Source: DATBIO01 sp036556965 (GTDB lineage Bacteria > Acidobacteriota > Vicinamibacteria > Fen-336). From it: a stretch of DNA of 13,939 nt. The stretch covers positions 1 to 13,939 of the forward strand of contig DATBIO010000225.1 in assembly GCA_036556965.1 (NCBI GenBank), read 5' to 3'. Shown one piece after another: positions 5,872-12,234 of the stretch (positions are counted from its first letter, which is position 1; each line of letters opens with the position of its first letter). The translations under genes and the position numbers were made by a program. The notes under the pieces are model-generated. The model searched no databases. It saw only the letters and a program-made list of their open reading frames with translations, and was not told where the DNA came from.

Positions 5872-7050
5872 GTGCCACCTCCGACCAGCGCCCCCGCTCC
5901 CGCCTCCTCCGCCACCACGCGCACGCGGCCGGTGGTGGGCCCCTTCGGCCAGGGGCGGCCCCTGCTCGAGCCAGGGCAGGTGCTGGCCAGCCCCGAGACG
6001 CGCCTGCGCTACCGGGTGGAGCGGCCGCTCGGCCGCGGAGGCTTCGGCCAGGTGTACCTTGCGCGGCGCCTGGGTCGCTCCCGCGCCGTGCCCTCCGTGG
6101 TCTGCATCAAGGCCAGCGGCCGCATCGACGGCTGGCTGCGCGAGGCCTACTTCGGGCAGCTGCTCGAGGACCACCCCCGCGCCATCCGCGTCTTCGACGC
6201 CTTCCCGCTGATGCCGCCGGAGGGCGGAGTGCTCTACTGCCTGGCCCTCGAGTACGCGAGCGGGGGCGACCTCCGCGCCTACATGCGCCGCAACGGCCGC
6301 GGCTGGCCGGAGGCCACCGCGCGCCGCGAGATCGCGGGCATCCTGCAGGTGCTGGGCAAGCTGCACCGGGGCCAGACCCTGCACCGCGACCTCACCCCTC
6401 TCAACGTGTTCGTGTGCGAGCGGCGCTGCCTCAAGCTCGGCGACTTCGGGATCGCGCGGCCGCAGAGCGACCGCCGCGGCGTCACCGCGGGCACCATGAA
6501 CCCGCTCACCGCCCCCATCGAGATCCTGGCCGGCGCGGTGCCCAAGTGGCAGGCCCGCGACGACGTGTACCAGGTGGGCCAGCTCCTGGGCATGCTGGTG
6601 AAGGGAGACGCCAGCGAGCGCATCCGCGCGCCCGAGGTGCGGCGGATGCCGTGCAGCGACCACCTGAAGGAGATCGTCTACCGCTGCATCGGCGAGCGCC
6701 GCAAGCGTTACGAGAGCGCCGACGAGCTGATCGAGGCGCTGCGCAACCCCCCCGAGCGCCTGAAGCCGGGGGTGCTGCGGAGCCTGAAGGGCGTGCACCT
6801 GGCCTTCACCGGCCGCCTCACCAGGCTCCGCCGGGTGGCCGCCCGCGCGGCCAGGAAGGCGGGGGCGGTGGTGCACGGCGGGCCCTCCGCGCGCACCACG
6901 GTGGTGGTGCGCGGCCGCCCCAACCCGCTCCAGGCCGCCGGCCGCGACGGGGGCCTGAAGCTGATGGAGATCAAGCGCCTGCGCGAGAAGGGGCACCGGA
7001 TCACCCTCCTCGACGAGGCGCAGTTCTGGCGGCTGGCGGGCAAGGGCTGA
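5872..7050 (+). CDS. Soluble Ser/Thr protein kinase fused to a C-terminal LigA-type BRCT domain, 392 aa
   Basis: Hanks-type kinase with all main motifs: Gly-rich loop LGRGGFGQVY (53-62), ATP-binding Lys80 in VCIK, probable helix-C Glu91, hinge ALEYASGGDL (125-134), catalytic HRDLTPLN (171-178), metal-binding DFG (191-193) and Asp231. It should therefore be catalytically competent. The activation segment is unusual: after GT (207-208) it reads MNPLTAPIEIL, not the common Y-x-APE form. From about residue 305 a BRCT domain follows, resembling the one that ends NAD-dependent DNA ligase: LAFTGRLTRLRR (310-321), GAVVHGGPSARTTVVVRG, and RITLLDEAQFW (376-386). There is no membrane segment and no PASTA repeat. 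The start is GTG at 5872 with GGAG five bases upstream. It stands alone, divergent from the ECF42 cluster and convergent with the next gene (7-nt gap). A nucleic-acid or repair-linked signalling role is inference only. Confidence 0.9.
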   Translation: MPPPTSAPAPASSATTRTRPVVGPFGQGRPLLEPGQVLASPETRLRYRVERPLGRGGFGQVYLARRLGRSRAVPSVVCIKASGRIDGWLREAYFGQLLEDHPRAIRVFDAFPLMPPEGGVLYCLALEYASGGDLRAYMRRNGRGWPEATARREIAGILQVLGKLHRGQTLHRDLTPLNVFVCERRCLKLGDFGIARPQSDRRGVTAGTMNPLTAPIEILAGAVPKWQARDDVYQVGQLLGMLVKGDASERIRAPEVRRMPCSDHLKEIVYRCIGERRKRYESADELIEALRNPPERLKPGVLRSLKGVHLAFTGRLTRLRRVAARAARKAGAVVHGGPSARTTVVVRGRPNPLQAAGRDGGLKLMEIKRLREKGHRITLLDEAQFWRLAGKG

Positions 7051-7057
7051 GCGCGGC

Positions 7058-8692
7058 TCAGCGCGTGAAGGCCGGCCGCGCCATCCCCATCGCGATCAGG
7101 TCGTCCGCGTCGATGCGGTTGTCGGCCAGCGATCCGGGACGGAAGGCCGCCGCCACCAGCATGTACGTCCCCGCCGGCTCGCCGCCCGTCCAGGTGTGGG
7201 TGAGGAAGGACGCCAAGGACGACTGGAAGGGCCGGCGCAGGTCGAGGCCGGTGACCAGCGGCACCAGGCTGGAGGGCTGCGACACCCGGCCGAAGACGCT
7301 GCCCGACGGCGTCAGCGACACCGCCTGGTCCCCGTCGGGAAGAACCACCGTGAAGTAGAGGTCGGCCGACTCCGGCAGCCCGAGGTTGGCCGTGGTGGTG
7401 GAGACGGTCATGGTCGTGCCCGCGGTGTAGGCGGCGCGGTCGGTGGCCACGGCCAGGCGCAGGGGCTGGTAGCCCGGCAGCTCGAGCACGTAGGCGTCCA
7501 CGGTGGTGCCGTTGCCCCAGTCGCTGGCGTAGAGCGCGCGCGTGCCCGTGGGGCTGGCCACCACGTGGGGCTCGGCCCAGTAGCTGTCCTGGAGCCGCGT
7601 GTTGTGGCGGCCCCAGCTCCGGTGGTGGGCCAGGCGGCAGACGGGGCCGCCGCCCGTGTGGGCCAGGACCAGCTCGTTGTCGAGCACGCCCTGGCCGGTG
7701 GGGTCGCCCACGATGGACAGGAACGCCCATCCCGGCTCCCGGTAGGCCAGCGTGGAGACGTGCGTGCCGGAGGGCGGATACGGGTATCCGGTGGCGGGAC
7801 CGACGACCACGCGCGCGCTGCCGCTCTGGAGGTCGAACGTCACCAGCGACCCCACGCCGCTGCCCGCGGGCCCGGGATCGAAGGCCACGGTGTCGAAGGT
7901 GTCGCGGCCCGCCGCCGTGCGGCCCAGCATCGCGTGCTCGAGCGGGTTCCCGAGGTCGAGGCGGCGCAGGAACCGCAGGTCCAGGTCGCGCACCTCGCCC
8001 CCCACCCAGGCCAGGGCTCCCCCGGGCGCGACCTGGGGCGCCGCTCCCACTCCCGCGTCGAGGCCGCGCACGGTGTCGGTGGAGAGCTGGTAGACGAAGC
8101 CGCGGCCGCCGCAGGCCAGGCCCAGCGCGCTCGAGTCCCAGGCCGTGAACATGGGGTCCGGGCCCGCGCTCACGGGGCCGGTGCAGAAGCCGAAGACGCG
8201 CACCGTCTCCTGGGCCGCGGTGGACACGCGGTAGCGCACCAGCCGGTTGCCGCTGGGGAAGAAGAAGACGTCGGGGTCGGAGGTGTGCCAGTACACCTGC
8301 TCGATGTCGTTGGGCGCGATGCCGAGCGCGCGGATGAAGGCGTAGGTGCGGCCGTCGTAGAGCTGGTGGCCTCCGCCCACGCGGTAGAGGAGGAGCCGCG
8401 ACTCGTCCGCGTTCCAGGCGGAGACGGTGGAATACAGCGGCCGGACGGCAGCGTCGGTCGCGCCCCCGGGGGACACCGCCGTGATGCGCCGCAGGCGGAC
8501 GCCGAACTGCGGGTCGCGCACGGCCTGTCCGAGGGCGGGCCTGGCCAACGGGGTCATCGGGTGCGGGGCGCGGTCCTGCACGAGGCCCTTGCAGAGGTCG
8601 GCGGCCGGGGAAGCCACGGCGGCCGCGCCGGCGATCAGGGCGGCGGCGCACAGGCGCACGCCGGCGGGAGTCGGTCGGAAGGACGTCGTCAT
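7058..8692 (-). CDS. Secreted beta-propeller protein with C-terminal Ig-like region, function unknown, 544 aa
   Basis: A signal peptide occupies about residues 1-30 (VRLCAAALIAGAAAVASPAA). The next roughly 375 residues contain short repeated strand patterns of a WD40/TolB-like propeller: RLRRITAVS, STVSAWNADESRLLLYR, HQLYDGRTYAFIRAL, YWHTSDPDVFFFPSGN (134-149) and AEPHVVASPTGTRALYASDWG. The W-x-x-x-DPDVFF-x-x-SGN signature recurs in secreted propellers of soil bacteria, but I know no assigned function. From about residue 410 an all-beta Ig-like region follows (YTAGTTMTVSTTTANLG, GTYMLVAAAFRPGS). Start 8692 is chosen for the signal peptide; GTG at 8713 adds seven residues, and neither has a ribosome site. 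It lies downstream of the peroxidase on the same strand after 235 nt. Likely extracellular or periplasmic; ligand unknown. Confidence 0.8.
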   Translation of the reverse strand: MTTSFRPTPAGVRLCAAALIAGAAAVASPAADLCKGLVQDRAPHPMTPLARPALGQAVRDPQFGVRLRRITAVSPGGATDAAVRPLYSTVSAWNADESRLLLYRVGGGHQLYDGRTYAFIRALGIAPNDIEQVYWHTSDPDVFFFPSGNRLVRYRVSTAAQETVRVFGFCTGPVSAGPDPMFTAWDSSALGLACGGRGFVYQLSTDTVRGLDAGVGAAPQVAPGGALAWVGGEVRDLDLRFLRRLDLGNPLEHAMLGRTAAGRDTFDTVAFDPGPAGSGVGSLVTFDLQSGSARVVVGPATGYPYPPSGTHVSTLAYREPGWAFLSIVGDPTGQGVLDNELVLAHTGGGPVCRLAHHRSWGRHNTRLQDSYWAEPHVVASPTGTRALYASDWGNGTTVDAYVLELPGYQPLRLAVATDRAAYTAGTTMTVSTTTANLGLPESADLYFTVVLPDGDQAVSLTPSGSVFGRVSQPSSLVPLVTGLDLRRPFQSSLASFLTHTWTGGEPAGTYMLVAAAFRPGSLADNRIDADDLIAMGMARPAFTR

Positions 8693-8860
8693 GGAGGGAG
8701 GCACCACCCGCACGCCGGCCGCGGGCTTCGTTCGAGGACGGCGCGGGACGCCGCAAAGCGCCCCCGCCCGGGAGGGATTCGCCGCACTGCCGGCGGCGCG
8801 CGCGTGGCGCAGGCGGCAGTCGGCGCCGGCCGGGAGGCACGCGGGGTCCCCGGCGGCCGG

Positions 8861-8877
8861 CGCGTCAGGGTGACGCG
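8861..8877. other. Perfect short hairpin in the 8693-8927 intergenic region
   Basis: CGCGTCA (8861-8867), loop GGG, TGACGCG (8871-8877). The seven-base perfect stem has a tight loop, downstream of the peroxidase gene on the minus strand. No T-run follows, so it would be a non-canonical terminator or mRNA 3'-end structure. The rest of this 235-nt gap holds no gene, riboswitch or promoter I can support. Confidence 0.35.
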
Positions 8878-8908
8878 GGAGGTGGCACGCCGGCTGTGAG
8901 CCCGATCA

Positions 8909-8925
8909 CGTCCCCTTCAGGGACG
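8909..8925 (-). terminator. Hairpin immediately after the glutathione peroxidase stop
   Basis: On the minus strand CGTCCC, loop TGAAG, GGGACG starts three bases after the stop codon (stop at 8930-8928). The six-base stem is placed where a terminator would be expected, but no U-tract follows; the next bases are TGATCGGGC. With the second hairpin at 8861-8877 it may form a tandem 3'-end structure. Confidence 0.35.
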
Positions 8926-8927
8926 GG

Positions 8928-9485
8928 TCAGCGCGCGAGGGCCCCCTCGATGGCGTCGCGCAGCTCCTTGGACTCCGGGGTCACCTTGCTCGGGAAGAAG
9001 GCGATGACCTTGCCGTCGCGGCCCACCAGGTACTTGCTGAAGTTCCACTTGGGCAGGTCGCCCCCGCGGCCGAGGTAGGAGTACACGGGCGACTGCTCCG
9101 GCCCCGCCCTGGTGACGACCTTCGAGAACATGGGGAAGGTCACGCCGTAGTTCTTCCTGCAGAAGGCCTGTATCTCGTCGGGCGAGCCGGGCTCCTGCTC
9201 CCCGAAGTCGTTGCTGGGGAAGCCGAGCACCGAGAACCCGCGCGGCTGCAGCTCGTCGTGCAGCTTCTGGAGCCCCGTGTACTGCGGCGTGTAGCCGCAC
9301 TGGCTGGCCACGTTCACCACCAGCGTGACCGTGCCCGCGTACCGGGAGAGGGGGGCCTTCTGGCCGGCCAGGGTGGTGGTCTCGAGGGAGTAGAGGGACG
9401 CCTCCTTCACGGCACCTCCCGGGGCGGCGGAGCCGGCCGAGGCCAGGAGCACGGCGAGCGCGACGGCGTTCACGGCGTTGATCAC
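8928..9485 (-). CDS. Exported glutathione peroxidase, thioredoxin-dependent two-Cys type, 185 aa
   Basis: Reduces hydrogen peroxide and lipid hydroperoxides. Family motifs are intact: NVASQCGYT with peroxidatic Cys63, FPSNDFGEQEPG with the catalytic Gln98, and WNFSKYLV with Trp147/Asn148. Cys109 in FCRKNYGVTFP matches the resolving cysteine of yeast Gpx3-type enzymes, so the electron donor is probably thioredoxin-like, not glutathione. The usual Cys of FPCNQFG is Ser91, and the Gln after Asn is Asp93. The start is GTG at 9485, with GGAGG at 9491-9495 five bases upstream. This gives a hydrophobic leader (VNAVALAVLLASAGSAAP) and suggests export to the periplasm. It is divergent from the symporter gene across 91 nt and upstream of the propeller gene. 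A start at 9527 would add 14 residues and lacks a ribosome site. Confidence 0.93.
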   Translation of the reverse strand: MINAVNAVALAVLLASAGSAAPGGAVKEASLYSLETTTLAGQKAPLSRYAGTVTLVVNVASQCGYTPQYTGLQKLHDELQPRGFSVLGFPSNDFGEQEPGSPDEIQAFCRKNYGVTFPMFSKVVTRAGPEQSPVYSYLGRGGDLPKWNFSKYLVGRDGKVIAFFPSKVTPESKELRDAIEGALAR

Positions 9486-9502
9486 GCGAGCCTCCAGGGA
9501 GT

Positions 9503-9528
9503 CGTGCCCGGCGCCCCCGCGCGGCACG
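9503..9528. repeat. Inverted repeat in the peroxidase/symporter divergent region
   Basis: CGTGCC (9503-9508) and GGCACG (9523-9528) form perfect six-base arms 14 nt apart. They lie 18-43 nt upstream of the peroxidase start and 49-74 nt upstream of the symporter start. The roughly two-turn geometry would suit a dimeric repressor or activator, but no regulator is identified, and such arms are expected by chance at this base composition. Confidence 0.2.
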
Positions 9529-9559
9529 TCCCGTCATCTTACGCCCGCGCGTTCGCCTA

Positions 9560-9565
9560 TATGCT
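9560..9565 (+). promoter_or_regulatory. Possible -10 element (TATGCT) for the transporter pair
   Basis: TATATGCT at 9558-9565 is a conspicuous AT-rich patch in the divergent gap, 11 nt before the ATG at 9577. No -35 consensus is clear at the proper distance. No ribosome-binding sequence lies between it and the ATG (TGCCCGGCGCC), which fits a very short or leaderless transcript. Confidence 0.35.
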
Positions 9566-9576
9566 TGCCCGGCGCC

Positions 9577-10863
9577 ATGCCCCTCTACCTGCGCATCCTC
9601 GTCGGCGTCGCGCTGGGCGCGGGCCTGGGCGTGGCCTTCGACGACGGGCCCATCCTGCTCGGCCTCCGCAACCGCCACCTGGGCGAGCTGGGCATGCTCG
9701 TCATCCGCCTGCTCAAGGCCCTCGCCGTCCCCCTGATCTTCTTCGCCATCCTCGACGCCTTCGCGCGCACGGAGTTCCGCGCGCGCCGCGGCGGGAAGAT
9801 GGTGCTCATCTGCCTCCTGAACGTGTCGGTGGCCTTCGCCATCGGCCTCACCCTCATGAACACCTGGCGGCCGGGGGAGGCGTGGCGCGGCCGCTTCTCC
9901 GACCTCCTCGGGGGGGCGGGAGGCGAGGGCGCGCCCGCCGCGCCGGGCGCCACCCTGGACCCCCTCAAGAACGTGGACGGTTACGTCCCCGTCAGCCTGC
10001 TCGACCCCTTCAGCAAGAACAGCGTCATCAGCGTCGTCCTCCTCAGCCTGTTCGCGGGCGCCGCCCTGCGCAGGGTGCGCCGCCGCCAGCAGGCGGAGGG
10101 CGAGACCACGGTGGTGGTGGTGGAGCGCTTCGTGGCCGCGGCCTACGAGGTCCTGGTCCTCATGCTGTACTGGGTGGTGCAGGCCATACCCTTCGCCGTC
10201 TTCGGCGTGGTGGCGCAGGTGGTGGGGCGCGCCGGGCTCCAGGCCTTCTCCGCCCTCGGCGTCTTCCTGGCCGTGATCCTCCTCGGCCTCGGCCTCCACG
10301 CCCTCGTCTACTACCCGCTCATGGCCTGGCTGGTGGGGGGCCGGCCGCCGCAGGTGTACCTGGGCAAGGGCGCGGACGCCATACTCATGGGCCTCTCCAC
10401 CAACAGCAGCCTGGCCACGGTGCCCGTCACCCTGCGCTGCCTCACCGAGAAGATGGGCGTCTCCCAGGAGTCGGCGCGGCTGTCCGCCTGCGTGGGCACC
10501 AACCTGAACAACGACGGCATCACCCTCTACGACGCCATGGCCGCCCTCTTCATCGCCCAGGCCTGCGGGTTCGACCTCACCCTCGGCCAGCAGGGCGTGG
10601 TGGTGATGGCCTCGCTCATGGCGGGGGTGGGCATCGCCGGCATCCCGGAGGCGGGCCTCATCGTGCTGCCCCTCGTGCTGGGCTCCGTGGGCCTGCCCGA
10701 GGCGGTGGTGGCGGCGGCCATCCCCCTCGTCCTGCCCGTGGACTGGATCATCGGCCGCGCGCGCTCCGTGGTGAACGTCATGAGCGACATGCTGGTGGCC
10801 ATCCTCCTCGACCGCGGGCGTCCCGCGCCCGTGCCCGCGGCGGCCCAGGAAACCACGGTTTGA
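9577..10863 (+). CDS. Dicarboxylate/amino acid:cation symporter (DAACS, GltP/DctA superfamily), 428 aa
   Basis: Elevator-type secondary transporter that takes up an anionic solute with Na+ or H+. Re-entrant hairpin 1 carries STNSSLATVPVTL (274-286). Hairpin 2 carries GIAGIPEAGLIVLPLVLGSVGLP (begins near 352), close to the animal EAAT version. The usual NMDGT signature reads NNDGI (311-315). In the last helix, DW-II-G-RARSVVN aligns with the GltPh binding helix: Asp389, Arg396, Asn400 and Asp404 are kept, but the Asp that contacts the substrate amino group (GltPh D394) is Gly393. DctA-type carriers also lack that Asp, so a dicarboxylate or other non-amino-acid substrate is plausible. The ATG at 9577 is chosen because the protein then starts directly with transmembrane helix 1 (LYLRILVGVALGAGLG). 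It is coupled to the APC permease by a TTGA overlap. Confidence 0.92.
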   Translation: MPLYLRILVGVALGAGLGVAFDDGPILLGLRNRHLGELGMLVIRLLKALAVPLIFFAILDAFARTEFRARRGGKMVLICLLNVSVAFAIGLTLMNTWRPGEAWRGRFSDLLGGAGGEGAPAAPGATLDPLKNVDGYVPVSLLDPFSKNSVISVVLLSLFAGAALRRVRRRQQAEGETTVVVVERFVAAAYEVLVLMLYWVVQAIPFAVFGVVAQVVGRAGLQAFSALGVFLAVILLGLGLHALVYYPLMAWLVGGRPPQVYLGKGADAILMGLSTNSSLATVPVTLRCLTEKMGVSQESARLSACVGTNLNNDGITLYDAMAALFIAQACGFDLTLGQQGVVVMASLMAGVGIAGIPEAGLIVLPLVLGSVGLPEAVVAAAIPLVLPVDWIIGRARSVVNVMSDMLVAILLDRGRPAPVPAAAQETTV

Positions 10864-12227
10864 CCGCCCCCGCGGCGCCCGGCGCGCCCTCGCCCCTCGT
10901 CCGCGGAATCGGCCTCCCCCAGGCCACCGCCCTCAACGTCAACAACATGATCGGCATCGGCCCCTTCATCACGCTGCCCCTCATCGTGGCCGACATGGGC
11001 GGGCCCCAGGCGCTCCTCTGCTGGCTGGTGGGGGCGCTGGTGGCGGTGTGCGACGGGATGGTCTGGGCGGAGCTCTCGGGGCGCCTCCCCGGCTCGGGCG
11101 GGACCTACGTCTACGTGCGCGAGGCGTACGGTCCGCGTTGGGGCCAGCTCATGTCGTTCCTGTTCATCTGGCAGGTCGGCATCCAGGGGCCGCTGAGCTT
11201 CGCCGGCGGCTGCATCGGCTTCTCCAACTACCTCGCCTACCTGGTGCCCGCGCTGCAGGGGCCGGGGATGAAGGCGGCGGCGGTGGGGGTGGCCGCCCTC
11301 GTCGTCTTCCTGCTCTACCGCCGCATCACCGTGATCGGGCGCATGGGGGTGGCCCTGGCCTTCGGCACCCTGCTCGCCCTGCTCCTCACCATCGCCGCGG
11401 GGGCGAAGGGCTTCTCGTGGGCGCGCCTCACGGCCTTCCCCCCCGGCGCCTTCGACCTGGACGGGGACTTCTTCTTCGGGCTGGGCGACGCCTCGCGCCG
11501 CGCCATCTACGCCTTCCTCGGCTACTACAACGTCTGCTTCATCGGCGACGAGGTGAAGGAGCCGGGGCGCACCATCCCCCGCTCCATCCTGCTCGCGGTG
11601 CTCGTGGTGGGTGCGCTCTACCTGGCCATGAACGTGACGCTGCTGGGGGCCATGGACTGGCGCGAGGTCATGGCCTCCCGGTACGTGGCGGCCACCGTGG
11701 CCGAGCGGTCCTTCGGGCCCTGGGCGGGGTCGCTGGTGGCCGTGCTCATCCTGTGGACGGCCCTGGCCTCCATCTTCGCGCTCATGCTGGCCAACTCGCG
11801 CGTGCTCTACGCCGCCGCCCGGGACCGCCGCTTCTTCTCCGTCTTCGCGCGCGTCCACCCGAAGCACCACTTCCCCCACGTCTCCCTGCTGGCCCTGGGC
11901 ACGGTGGCCGCCGTCTTCACCCTGATCCCGCTCCCCACCGTCATCACGTCGCTCATCATCATCCGGTCGCTCGTGCAGTTCATCGGGCAGAACGTCGGCC
12001 TCGTCCTGCTGCGCCGGAACCGGCCCGACCTGCCCATGCCCTTCCGCATGTGGCTCTACCCCCTGCCCAGCCTGATCGCGCTCCTGGGCTGGATCTTCAT
12101 CTTCGTGACCGCGCGCCGCTTCATGCTCCTGGGCTTCGCCTTCGTGGCCACCGGCGTGCTCGCCTTCCTGCTGCACCAGCGCACGCGGCGCGAGTGGCCG
12201 TTCGAAGCGGAGCCGGCGGCGGGCTAG
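10860..12227 (+). CDS. APC-superfamily amino acid permease, 455 aa
   Basis: About twelve transmembrane segments in the LeuT-like fold. The first helix holds the unwound substrate-binding motif in NVNNMIGIGPFITLP (27-41). ELSGRLPGSGGTYVYVREAYG follows (71-91), and this is the most diagnostic APC stretch. FLGYYNVCFIGDEVKEPGRTIPRSI matches the conserved helix 6 and following loop (EVKEPGRTIPR). The protein should import or exchange amino acids or amines; the substrate is not readable. The most likely start is TTG at 10860, which overlaps the symporter stop as TTGA. AGGA at 10847-10850 is a modest ribosome site, and no better in-frame start lies before helix 1. It ends 7 nt before the convergent propeller gene. 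Co-expression of two carriers of different families is unusual. Confidence 0.93.
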   Translation: MTAPAAPGAPSPLVRGIGLPQATALNVNNMIGIGPFITLPLIVADMGGPQALLCWLVGALVAVCDGMVWAELSGRLPGSGGTYVYVREAYGPRWGQLMSFLFIWQVGIQGPLSFAGGCIGFSNYLAYLVPALQGPGMKAAAVGVAALVVFLLYRRITVIGRMGVALAFGTLLALLLTIAAGAKGFSWARLTAFPPGAFDLDGDFFFGLGDASRRAIYAFLGYYNVCFIGDEVKEPGRTIPRSILLAVLVVGALYLAMNVTLLGAMDWREVMASRYVAATVAERSFGPWAGSLVAVLILWTALASIFALMLANSRVLYAAARDRRFFSVFARVHPKHHFPHVSLLALGTVAAVFTLIPLPTVITSLIIIRSLVQFIGQNVGLVLLRRNRPDLPMPFRMWLYPLPSLIALLGWIFIFVTARRFMLLGFAFVATGVLAFLLHQRTRREWPFEAEPAAG

Positions 12228-12234
12228 CCCAGGC

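Noticed and set aside
5872..7050. The kinase as part of a phage-defence island.
   Set aside because: No nuclease, helicase, methyltransferase, toxin or mobile-element gene lies nearby. The neighbours are ordinary regulatory, transport and envelope genes.
7058..7130. Dockerin-like DNRIDADDL stretch near the C-terminus of the secreted propeller protein.
   Set aside because: It matches only the second half of a dockerin calcium loop. The first Asp positions are missing and there is no second repeat. It fits better as the last strands of the Ig-like region.
8735..8770. GGGACGCCGCAAAGCGCC resembling part of a cyclic-di-GMP-I (GEMM) riboswitch.
   Set aside because: The partner segment GGGCAAACC and the second stem are absent, and the match is on the plus strand, where no downstream gene starts.
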